From: Nodosilinea sp. PGN35
Lineage (GTDB): Bacteria; Cyanobacteriota; Cyanobacteriia; Phormidesmidales; Phormidesmidaceae
DNA length: 64,000 bases
Direction: 5' to 3'
Assembly (NCBI RefSeq): GCF_029109325.1
Contig: NZ_JAQKQJ010000002.1
Location: 62,001-126,000 of the forward strand
Positions 1 to 7,789 of this stretch are shown here, in pieces. The notes under the pieces are model-generated. The model searched no databases. It saw only the letters and a program-made list of their open reading frames with translations, and was not told the origin of the DNA. Each line of letters starts with the position of its first letter. Position 1 is the first letter of the stretch. The translations under genes and the position numbers were made by a program.

Positions 1-72
1 TCCCGCCAGAGGCTGTTTGAGGTTTGAGGCTGTTTGAGGGTTTGGGTAAAGCGCCTTGAACCGAAACCGTCC

Positions 73-330
73 CTAGTCTTCGTAGATTCGGCACTCCGGA
101 GCGTCGGGGTGAGCATTGCAGTAGCGCTCGAAGGCGGTGGTCTGAGCCGCCTGACGGCGGTGGGCTGTCGAGAGTTCTTCGACGGTTTCCCAGGCGATCG
201 CAACGTCTGTACTGTTGATGTCGTATAGCGCGCTGAGGCGGCGAGCATGTTCGAACGCAACCTGTAGCCGCGCCGCCAGCGTGGGCTGAATTGAGGGAGC
301 TGAGGTAGGCAGGGTGGTGGTAAGACCCAT
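73..330 (-). CDS. CP12-like protein lacking the N-terminal cysteine pair
   Basis: An 85-residue protein. CP12 is a small disordered redox linker that ties GAPDH and phosphoribulokinase into an inactive complex in the dark. Seen here: the core AWETVEEL at residues 46-53 (family consensus AWD-VEEL) and a C-terminal RYCNAHPDAPECRIYED, where Cys71 and Cys80 are separated by eight residues as in the GAPDH-binding tail. The N-terminal half has no cysteine, so the first regulatory disulfide of canonical CP12 is missing. The ATG at 330 is the only sensible start. An AT-rich leader lies upstream (331-450). It sits downstream of the flavodiiron operon on the same strand but is separated from it by a hairpin. 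Inference: a variant CP12 acting through the C-terminal disulfide only. Confidence 0.85.
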   Translation of the reverse strand: MGLTTTLPTSAPSIQPTLAARLQVAFEHARRLSALYDINSTDVAIAWETVEELSTAHRRQAAQTTAFERYCNAHPDAPECRIYED

Positions 331-476
331 AGTGCTGATCTCCAGTGCTGTAGGTGAACTGTTTTCAATTTAGCGATAATCTGAGCAAATAGCTATAGGC
401 TTCATATATAAACTATTTTTATCATTGATTAGGTTTTCTTACCTGCTGCCGTTCCGCCAGGGGCTAATAGAAACGG

Positions 477-507
477 CCAGAGCCGATCTGCACAAGATCG
501 GCTCTGG
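477..507 (-). terminator. hairpin downstream of flv2
   Basis: A perfect 13-bp inverted repeat (CCAGAGCCGATCT at 477-489, AGATCGGCTCTGG at 495-507) with a 5-base loop lies 50 bases after the flv2 stop. On the minus strand the stem is followed by a short T-rich stretch (GTTTCTATTAG), so termination is plausible though the U-tract is weak. It separates the flavodiiron operon from the CP12-like gene. Confidence 0.6.
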
Positions 508-557
508 CGCGACTGCATCGTGGTTGTGGCCTGGGAAAATCCACTTCGCTGATGGAG

Positions 558-2295
558 TCAGTACTGATAGCCCGACTTACGGTGGGTGATAGCCGTCGTG
601 CCGTCGGCGGCAAGACGTTTGCCCCGGTGCACCGTGGCGTAGATCAGCAGGTGGTCACCGACGCCGGTCTGCTCTTTCACGGTGCATTCCACGCCGGCCA
701 GCGCGTCGGTGAGCATAGCGCAACCGTTGCTGGCCGGGGTAAAGGGCAAATGCTCAAACGCCGTGGTGGAGCCATGCTGGGCCGAGAAGTGGCGGCGCAC
801 GGATCGCCCTTCCTTGAGAATGTTCAGCACAAAGTGGGTTCCGGGGCAGAGCTGACTGGCCGCGGCCGCCTCCCTGGGCAGGGCCAGCATCAGGCCGGGG
901 GGGCTAAAGCTGGCCTGGGCAACCCAGGCGGTCAGCAGCCCGGTGTGAACGCCGTCGACCTGGGTGGTGACGACGCAGAGGGAGCCAATCACCCGTCCCA
1001 GGGCCTGGGCGGTGCGATCGCTGTGGGCGGCGGCGATCGCCGCTCGTGCTCCCTGCTGCTTTTGGCGCTTGCGCAGGCGCTGGGCAAACCGGGTGGCCGC
1101 CGCGGCACAGGCCTCCAGCGCCGCCGCATCGGGGCTAAAGCGCACCTGCAAAGGCTCAAAGCCAAAGGCATAGTTGGCATCTTTGAGCTTGCGCTCCAGT
1201 TCGTCAATGGCTTCGCCGCTCCAGCCGTAGGAGCCAAATACCCCCACCAGCTTTGTTTTGGGCACACTGGCCAAAATCAGGCCCAGGGCCGTCTGAATCT
1301 GCACTGGGGCATGGCCGCCCAGGGTGGGAGAACCGATGATAAAGCCGTCGCACTGGCTGAGGGTGGCTACCAGATGGTTGGGGTCGGTCTGTTCACAGTT
1401 GATCGCCTCCACGGCAATCTGGGCGGCGCTGAGGGCTTGGGCGATCGCATCGGCCAGCCGGGCCGTGTTGCCGTAAGAGCAGCGCCACCCGCAGCGGCTG
1501 CTGGGCCTGCTGCTGGCACCACTGGCGATAGTCCTGCCGCAGTCGGCTGAGGCTGTAGCGCACCAGGGGACCGTGGCCAGGGGCCAGGGTTTTGAGGGGG
1601 AGCGGGTCGAGCAGATCCAGGGCCGTTTCCACCTGTTTGGCCTGGGGGCTGTGCAGGCAGTCGAAATAGTAGCGGCGATCGCCCTCCAGCTGCCGCCACT
1701 GCTCATCCCACAGGGCATCGTCGCAGCGGTGGGCACCAAACAGCTTGTCGCTGAAGAGAATCTGGCTGGCCATGTCGTAGGTGGTTAGCCCATCGGGCCA
1801 GCGCGGCGTAGGTACGCCCACAAACTCCAAAACGTGACCCTGGCCCAGATCCAGCGTGTCCCCAGAGCGTACCGGATAAAGGCGAAAGGCGCGATCGCCC
1901 AGGGCCAGTTTAAGCGTGTTGACCGCCGCCCTCGAACCCACAATTTGGGCCTGGGGAGCCAGCGTCAGCAGTCGGGTCAGCGTCGCCAGCCGATTGGCGT
2001 TGACGTGGCTGGTGACGATGTAGTCAATCTGCGTCGGGTCGACCTGGCGCTGGAGCTCGGCCAAAAAGAGGTCGGTAAACGATTCGCCGGGGGGGGCGAT
2101 CAGGGCAACTTTGTCGGCCTGTATCAGGTAGGTGTTGGCGGTGGTGCCCCGCTGGCGGCTGTATTCCACCTCAAACTTGAGCCGCTCCCAGGTGCGCGAT
2201 CGCAGCACCTGAGTCTGAGGGCCAATGGCGGCAACCTGCACATCGCGGGGCCGCACCGGAGTTGAGCGAGGAGCTAAAGGGGTAGTTAGGGTCAT
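558..2295 (-). pseudogene. flv2: Flavodiiron protein Flv2-like, frameshifted
   Basis: Cyanobacterial class-C flavodiiron proteins combine a metallo-beta-lactamase-like domain, a flavodoxin domain and a flavin-reductase domain, and move electrons to O2 or protect photosystem II. All three domains are present, but in two frames. The first frame runs from ATG 2295 to the start of the flavodoxin domain. The second continues from about 1483 to the stop at 558. The break is at minus-strand CTCTTACGGC: the first frame reads QPLRVALL and the second resumes YGNTARLADAIAQAL. The intact paralogue at 3222-4952 reads VAIFYAGEYGFSDRIAHAL here, so about four residues are also lost, which fits an 11-base deletion. 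Diiron ligands are non-canonical (SHVNANR for HxExDH; TPRWPD for LHWPD), as known for Flv1/Flv2. It is third in a flv4-psiE-flv2 order. An upstream in-frame start at 2400 would add only low-complexity residues. Confidence 0.8.
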
Positions 2296-2396
2296 GGGAA
2301 AAGCGTGGGTAGGGTGAATTGGGAGTTTCGGACTTGTCGTGAGCTTGTCGAACGATTGGGGATTTTGGATTTGGCGACTGACTCTGATCAATTGAG

Positions 2397-2921
2397 TCAA
2401 TCGAGGGTAGGCTGGACCGCACCCCGTTCGGTCAGCTCCTGAGCAAAGCGAATGCGGTGGCGACGCGAAATTTCCTGCTCTGGGTCAACGCCGTCGAAGG
2501 TGGGCGGAATCCAGGCCCGCACCAGCAGCAGCCCGCCCAGCACCAGCAAGAACGCGCAGCTGGCTAGCACCTGGGTCCAGGGGGTATCGAGTACGCCGCG
2601 CACAATAATTTCTCGCAGCACCGACACAATTGACACTTCGACCGCCACTCCAATCGAAACGCGGTGCTCTTGCAGATAGATAATCAGCAGCCGAAACAGC
2701 TCTACCAAAATCAGCAAAAACAAAATGTCGGCGGTCACCTCAGGAAAGTTGAGCGGCGGCAGCAGCGAGAGAAACATCCCCCGCAGCTGCATCACCATGA
2801 AGCTAAACAGCCCCATACAGAGCGAAATCACGATCAGGTCTTGAACCAGCTCAAGCAGACGAACCACGTAGTTGCCGTTTAGCCAGGTGGCCCAGCGGGA
2901 GGAAGCAGGGAGGTTTTGCAT
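2397..2921 (-). CDS. PsiE-family membrane protein (Sll0218-like) of the flv operon
   Basis: About 174 residues with four hydrophobic segments. The central charged stretch (ELFRLLIIYLQEHRVSIG, then SVLREIIVRG) is typical of the phosphate-starvation-inducible PsiE family. Position between an Flv4-like and an Flv2-like gene matches the known flv4-sll0218-flv2 operon, whose middle product is a thylakoid membrane protein supporting photosystem II under low carbon and high light. ATG 2921 is preferred: an upstream start at 2981 would add a low-complexity leader (PSPFLPFSPSPR) unlikely to be coding. The family assignment comes from sequence; the photosystem II role is inferred from the operon. Confidence 0.75.
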   Translation of the reverse strand: MQNLPASSRWATWLNGNYVVRLLELVQDLIVISLCMGLFSFMVMQLRGMFLSLLPPLNFPEVTADILFLLILVELFRLLIIYLQEHRVSIGVAVEVSIVSVLREIIVRGVLDTPWTQVLASCAFLLVLGGLLLVRAWIPPTFDGVDPEQEISRRHRIRFAQELTERGAVQPTLD

Positions 2922-3180
2922 GGATAAGTACCGAGGTGAGGGGGAGAAGGGGAGAAAAGGAGAAGGTTCAAAGTTCAACATGGTGGGCCGTAGGGTGCAT
3001 TAGGCCTTAGAACCTCTAGCGGAGAGCCGATGACCCGGGCGCTGGCCGTAATGCACCATCCAGAGCGGGCGTTGCTGAATTAAGGCATGAATTTGGGTAG
3101 AGGCAAACAGCCGTTTGCCCTTGCGAGAGGCGCTGATTTTTTGATTCATACCTGCGGTTAGCAACGCCAGATTTCGCGTG

Positions 3181-3221
3181 CCAAAACCCAAAACCCAAAA
3201 CCCAAAACCCAAAACCCAAAA
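3181..3221. repeat. tandem heptamer CCAAAAC, about 5.9 copies
   Basis: Five full copies plus six bases of CCAAAAC run directly up to the flv4 stop codon (3222-3224). Short tandemly repeated heptamers are a known class of repeat in cyanobacterial genomes. It lies just downstream of flv4, inside the operon and before psiE. Open frames reading it as MGFGFWVLGFG are repeat artefacts. Confidence 0.9.
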
Positions 3222-4952
3222 TCAGTAATGGTTACTCGCCTTGCGGTGGTGCACCGCCGTCAGCCCATCCGGTTTGGCCACCCGTCCGGCCTGCGCGGTG
3301 CAGTAGATCACCCAGTGATCGCCGGCTTCCAGCCGATGGGTAACGGTGCATTCCAGATAGGCCAGCGCTTCGGCCAAAATTGGGGAGCCATTGACGGCGG
3401 CGTAGGTGGCGATGCCCTCAAAGCGATCGCCCCCCGGGGGAAAGCGCTTGAGAAAATGCTTCATCAGCGGCTGGTAGTGGCCCTCTTCCAGCACGTTGAG
3501 CACAAAGGTGTCGCCCCCGTGCAGCAGCGATTCGATCGCGCGGTCTTTGGCCACGGCGATGGCCACGCCGGGGGGCTCGGTGCTGGCCTGAATGACCCAG
3601 GAGGCCAGCATGGCGCTGCTGATGTCGCCCTTGCGAGCGGTCAATATATAGAGCTCGGTGCTGAGGCGGCCCAGGGCCTGGTCTAGCTCCGAGTCGAGGT
3701 GTTGGCTCTGCCTCTGGGTGCGGTCGCGGTTGACCCACTGGCCCAGGTCGGTGCCCGCCTCTTCGCAGAGCTGGTCGGTGGCCTCCGTCGGGGCCGCCTT
3801 GATCAAAATAGGCTCAAAGGCGGTGGTCAGCCCCAGCTCCTGAAAGCGGTTGCGCAGGGGAAAGATTGGTTCATCCTGGCCACCGCCGGTTTCAAACAGC
3901 CCGATCGCCTGCTTGGGGTGGGCCGCCGCCAGAATGGTGCTGAGGATTGGGGCCAGCTCAGGGGCCGACTGGGGCGGCATGCCCAAAACCAGACCCGCAG
4001 CGGTGGTCACCAGCTCTCGCACGGTGGGAATATCGGTATCGAGCAAATCCACCAGTTCTACGGCGGTGGCGGTTTTGAGCAGCCCCTGGCCCAGGGCATG
4101 GGCAATGCGATCGCTAAACCCGTACTCCCCGGCGTAAAAGATGGCCACAAAGGGCTCGGCCTGGGCCTGGGTCTCGCTCCAGGTGCGGTAGCGCCCAGTC
4201 CAGTCGGTCACATGGTGGCGCAGCAGCGGGCCGTGGCCCGTGGCAATCTGGCTGATCGGAAAGGGTTCCATCCGCTTCAGCGCCGCCAGCACCGAGCGGG
4301 CGTTTGGCCCCATCAGACAGTCGTAGTAGAGCTGAAAATCGGCCTCCAGCAGGGCCGGTACTTCGTCGTAGAGAGTGTCATCGCAGTAGTGCAGGCCAAA
4401 CACATCGCAGGTGTAGAGCACCCCGGTGCCGCTGTCGTAGGTGAGCATGGTGTCGGGCCAGTGCAAATTGGGGGCCGAGATAAAGGCCAGCTCGTGGCCC
4501 CGGCCCAGATCCAGGCGATCGCCGCTTTTGACCACCTGGCAGGCAAAGGGGCGGTGGATCTGGTTCTGCAAAAACTGGATCGCCACTTTGGAGGCCACCA
4601 CCGTAATCTGGGGAGCCAGGGTCAGCAGGTCACCGATTAGCCCGCTGTGGTCCGGCTCCGTGTGGTTGACGACCAGGTAATCGATGGTTTTGGGGTCAAC
4701 GATCGCCGCCAGTTCTTCCAGGTACAGCGCCCCGAACTTGCCGTGGCTAGTGTCGATCAGCGCCGTTTGTTCGCCCTGAATCAGAAACGAGTTGTAGGTG
4801 GTGCCGTTTTGCAGCTCAAACTCAATGTCAAAGCGATCGCGGTCCCAGTCCAGGCAGCGAATAGCGGTGGAATCAGGGGCAAAGGCCGCGATCTGCAGGG
4901 TCAGTCGCGACGCTGATGGCAATTGTTGAGGAAAGGTCCTGACAGTAACCAT
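3222..4952 (-). CDS. flv4: Flavodiiron protein Flv4-like
   Basis: A full-length 576-residue class-C flavodiiron protein. Domains in order: metallo-beta-lactamase-like (about 30-260), flavodoxin (about 265-410; VAIFYAGEYGFSDRI FMN loop) and flavin reductase (about 425-576). The diiron ligands are canonical: HTEPDH, LHWPD, TCDVFG and GHGP. Flv3/Flv4 keep these ligands while Flv1/Flv2 do not. With the PsiE-like gene next to it, this favours Flv4 over Flv3. Role in the family: electron transfer from the photosystem II acceptor side to oxygen as a heteromer with Flv2. The partner gene here is frameshifted, so the heteromer may not form. First gene of a three-gene minus-strand operon with an AT-rich leader upstream. 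Confidence 0.85.
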   Translation of the reverse strand: MVTVRTFPQQLPSASRLTLQIAAFAPDSTAIRCLDWDRDRFDIEFELQNGTTYNSFLIQGEQTALIDTSHGKFGALYLEELAAIVDPKTIDYLVVNHTEPDHSGLIGDLLTLAPQITVVASKVAIQFLQNQIHRPFACQVVKSGDRLDLGRGHELAFISAPNLHWPDTMLTYDSGTGVLYTCDVFGLHYCDDTLYDEVPALLEADFQLYYDCLMGPNARSVLAALKRMEPFPISQIATGHGPLLRHHVTDWTGRYRTWSETQAQAEPFVAIFYAGEYGFSDRIAHALGQGLLKTATAVELVDLLDTDIPTVRELVTTAAGLVLGMPPQSAPELAPILSTILAAAHPKQAIGLFETGGGQDEPIFPLRNRFQELGLTTAFEPILIKAAPTEATDQLCEEAGTDLGQWVNRDRTQRQSQHLDSELDQALGRLSTELYILTARKGDISSAMLASWVIQASTEPPGVAIAVAKDRAIESLLHGGDTFVLNVLEEGHYQPLMKHFLKRFPPGGDRFEGIATYAAVNGSPILAEALAYLECTVTHRLEAGDHWVIYCTAQAGRVAKPDGLTAVHHRKASNHY

Positions 4953-5286
4953 GAGATATATCTATCCCTAATCGAGCTGGGCTTGGCATATCTCAATGAT
5001 TGCTTCCAGGGCATGATTTGTAAAATGTCAATCCCAAAACTCGATCATAAGAAATTTATATTCGAAAAAATTATTCTATTTGCTTTGCAAATACATAGAG
5101 TTGCATCAAGGATTGCTCGCCCTGGCCACAAAGCATGGGCGCTCGACTCCACCCAAACGACAAGCTAGAGCGTGTCACCAATGCTGGCCAAAAACCCTTG
5201 AATACCAGCGGTGCCACGCCCGTCCCAGGCGATTGCTATCCTATCTGTCAGCGACCTTTCGGTTCTAATCGGCTGGCTTTCTCAAG
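4953..5286. other. intergenic region upstream of flv4
   Basis: About 330 bases, AT-rich from 4960 to 5100, between divergent upstream ends of flv4 (starts 4952) and the prfC stop (5287). It is the natural place for the flv4 promoter and leader. A TTGACA hexamer is present on the minus strand near 5030, but I see no matching -10 box at 16-18 bases. No credible gene. Confidence 0.5.
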
Positions 5287-6933
5287 CTATAGCGCCTCCG
5301 GCTCTTTGCCCGAGACCACCGGGGCGATCGCGCTCAGCTTCAGCTTCGGGTGGTCGGCCATCACCTGCTGGCAGTTCCACTCATTTTTGAACAGCAGCAC
5401 CGGGCGGTCCCAGCTGTCTTTGACGGTGACGGTGTTGAACAGTCGCCCCGCCGCCTCCAGGGCTTCCCAGCCGCCCTCCACCCAGCGGGCCACCGAGTAG
5501 GGCAGCGGCTCAATTCGGGTCTCGACGCCGTACTCGTTTTGCAGGCGGTACTGCACCACCTCCAGCTGGAGCTGACCCACGGCGGCGAGAATCGGGTCGC
5601 GTTTCGACTCATCGGCGGAAAACATAATCTGCACCGCCCCTTCTTCGCGCAGCTCAGACACCCCCTTTTGAAACTGCTTGTACTTCGAGGGGTTGGGGTT
5701 CTTCAGGTAGGCAAAGATCTCCGGCGAAAAGCAGGGAATGCCGTCGTACTCCAGCCGCTTGCCCTGGTAGATGGTGTCGCCAATGGCAAACACGCCGGGG
5801 TTGTTGAGGCCGATCACGTCGCCGGGGTAGGCCTCTTCCAGCGATTCGCGGCCCTGGCCAAACAGCTTTTGGGGGTGCGATAGCCGTACCGATTTGCCGC
5901 TGCGGGCGTGGCTGACCACCATGTCTTTCTCAAACTTGCCGGAGCACACCCGCACAAAGGCGATGCGATCCCTGTGTTTGGGGTCCATATTTGCCTGGAG
6001 CTTGAACACAAACCCCGAGAAGTCTTCGTTGGTGGGCGGAATTTCCCCCAGGGTGCTGCTGCGAGCCGAGGGCTTGAGGGCGTAGTCTAAAAAGGCGTCG
6101 AGAAAGAGCTGCACGCCAAAGTTGGTCATGGCGCTGCCAAAGAACACAGGCGTCTGCTGCCCGGCGTGGACGGCCTCAAGATCTAGCTCTGGCCCCAGCT
6201 CTTCGATCACCTCCAGCTCTTCCTTGAACTGGTAGTAGAGGTCTTGATCGAGCAGGTCTTCGATCGCCGGGTCGCCCAGGTCAATCACGGTCTTTTTGGC
6301 GGCGCGGCTGCCGTGGATGCTGCGCTCAAACAGGTGAATCTGGCGGTGGCGGCGATCAAACACGCCCTTGAAGCGATCGCCCATGCCGATCGGCCAGTTG
6401 ACCGCGTAGGTTTGCAGCCCCAGCCGCTGCTCGATCTCATCCAGCAGCTCCAGGGGTTCGCGGGCCGGGCGATCCATCTTGTTGAAGAAGGTGAAGATGG
6501 GCAGCGATCGCATGCGGCACACTTCAAACAGCTTCAGCGTTTGAGGTTCCAGACCCTTGGCCGCGTCTTCGAGCATTACCGCGTTGTCGGCGGCGGCCAG
6601 GGTCCGGTAGGTGTCTTCGCTAAAGTCCTGGTGGCCGGGGGTATCCAGCAGGTTGATGGTGTAGCCGCCGTAGGCAAACTGGAGCACCGTGGAGGTGATC
6701 GAAATCCCCCGCTGCTGCTCCAGCTCCATCCAGTCGGAGGTGGCGCTGCGCTGGGCGCGCTTGGCCTTCACCGCCCCCGCCTCTTGAATAGCGCCTCCGT
6801 AGAGCAGCAGCTTTTCGGTCAGCGTCGTCTTACCGGCGTCGGGGTGGGAGATGATGGCAAAATTGCGCCGCTGCTCTACCGCTGCGGCGATCGAGGCGGG
6901 GGTGGCGACAGGAGAAACAGCGGCGTCAGTCAT
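5287..6933 (-). CDS. prfC: Peptide chain release factor 3
   Basis: 548 residues, the usual RF3 length. RF3 is a translational GTPase that recycles RF1/RF2 from the ribosome after peptide release. Seen: the P-loop SHPDAGKTT (29-37), switch region [17 protein letters not shown] (G3) and [10 protein letters not shown] (G4), followed by RF3-specific domains II and III ([20 protein letters not shown]). The ATG at 6933 gives a short variable leader before the conserved [17 protein letters not shown]. Monocistronic; neighbours are unrelated. Confidence 0.97.
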   Translation of the reverse strand: MTDAAVSPVATPASIAAAVEQRRNFAIISHPDAGKTTLTEKLLLYGGAIQEAGAVKAKRAQRSATSDWMELEQQRGISITSTVLQFAYGGYTINLLDTPGHQDFSEDTYRTLAAADNAVMLEDAAKGLEPQTLKLFEVCRMRSLPIFTFFNKMDRPAREPLELLDEIEQRLGLQTYAVNWPIGMGDRFKGVFDRRHRQIHLFERSIHGSRAAKKTVIDLGDPAIEDLLDQDLYYQFKEELEVIEELGPELDLEAVHAGQQTPVFFGSAMTNFGVQLFLDAFLDYALKPSARSSTLGEIPPTNEDFSGFVFKLQANMDPKHRDRIAFVRVCSGKFEKDMVVSHARSGKSVRLSHPQKLFGQGRESLEEAYPGDVIGLNNPGVFAIGDTIYQGKRLEYDGIPCFSPEIFAYLKNPNPSKYKQFQKGVSELREEGAVQIMFSADESKRDPILAAVGQLQLEVVQYRLQNEYGVETRIEPLPYSVARWVEGGWEALEAAGRLFNTVTVKDSWDRPVLLFKNEWNCQQVMADHPKLKLSAIAPVVSGKEPEAL

Positions 6934-7107
6934 GAATCAGAAATGCTCGTACAATTGGCGATTCTTTCTATTGTAGAGGCTGGCTCCAGCGCCGCGAAAC
7001 GGAGCGGTCGAATGCACCCCCTGGCTAACCGCCTCCCCCAAACAAGATTTAGACCATACAGGAGTGCTAAAATCTTACCAACGTCTTACCTGCGATCGCT
7101 CACGCCT

Positions 7108-7371
7108 ATGGAAGTCACTCGTCTGTCGAGCAAAGGTCAGGTGATTATCCCCAAGGCCCTGCGGGTCGCCCACCGCTGGGAAGCGGGGCAAGAATTGATT
7201 GCCGTCGATGTGGGCGACGGCATTTTGCTCAAACCCAAAAAGCCCTTTGAGCCTACCACCCTGGCGGAGGTGGCAGGTTGTCTGAAGTATGAAGGCCCAG
7301 CCAAAAGCCTGGAGGATATGGAGCGCGCTCTGCGTCAGGGCGTGCAGGAGCAGGGGCATGATCGCCGTTGA
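7108..7371 (+). CDS. AbrB/MazE-type antitoxin
   Basis: 87 residues with an N-terminal SpoVT/AbrB swapped-hairpin DNA-binding domain: VTRLSSKGQVIIPKALRVAH, then ELIAVDVGDGILLKP. The C-terminal tail is likely the toxin-binding part. The start at ATG 7108 is chosen because the domain begins right there; a longer in-frame opening runs antisense through prfC. Its stop overlaps the downstream PIN-domain gene by 14 bases, the usual layout of a co-translated antitoxin-toxin pair. It probably represses its own promoter. Confidence 0.9.
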   Translation: MEVTRLSSKGQVIIPKALRVAHRWEAGQELIAVDVGDGILLKPKKPFEPTTLAEVAGCLKYEGPAKSLEDMERALRQGVQEQGHDRR

Positions 7372-7747
7372 CACCAACATTCTGATACGACTCATCACCC
7401 AGGATGACGAAGCGCAGCACAGGGCTAGCGTAGACCTCTTTCAAAACCCCGAAATCTTCATTCCCGACACGGTGATTCTGGAGACAGAATGGGTGCTGCG
7501 CTTTGCCTACGACTTCAAGACCCAGGAGATTTGCACAGCCCTGAGAAAAGTCTTTGGTCTGCCCAACGTCTATCTCGCCAACGAAAATTTAACCGCCCAG
7601 GTCTTGCAATGGTACGAAAACGGCCTGGATTTTGCTGATGCCCTGCATCTGGCCACCAGCCAGCACTGCTCTGTCCTGTATACCTTTGACAAGGAATTTA
7701 TCAAACGCGCCAAAAAACTCACCGACCAGCCCGTTCAAAAACCGTAA
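7358..7747 (+). CDS. PIN-domain toxin (VapC-like ribonuclease)
   Basis: 129 residues forming a single PIN domain. The acidic metal-binding residues expected in the family are visible: Asp5 (AVDTNILIR), Glu42 (ILETEWVL), Asp94 (DFADALHLA) and Asp111 (YTFDKEF). PIN toxins are Mg-dependent RNases that usually cut tRNA or rRNA. The ATG at 7358 overlaps the antitoxin end, which fixes the start. Product appears intact. Confidence 0.9.
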   Translation: MIAVDTNILIRLITQDDEAQHRASVDLFQNPEIFIPDTVILETEWVLRFAYDFKTQEICTALRKVFGLPNVYLANENLTAQVLQWYENGLDFADALHLATSQHCSVLYTFDKEFIKRAKKLTDQPVQKP

Positions 7748-7789
7748 GTGTTCCGCCTTCTTTCAGCTATTGTGTTCGACGGTTGTACC

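Noticed and set aside
3000..3219. Short frames reading MGFGFWVLGFG
   Set aside because: They translate the CCAAAAC tandem repeat and neighbouring repeat DNA, not a gene.
4953..5286. Small frames such as 4923-5168 and 5135-5500
   Set aside because: They lack a ribosome site and motifs, and overlap the flv4 promoter region or the end of prfC.
6244..7107. Long reading frame extending the AbrB antitoxin upstream through prfC antisense
   Set aside because: The conserved antitoxin begins at 7108; the rest is the antisense of prfC.
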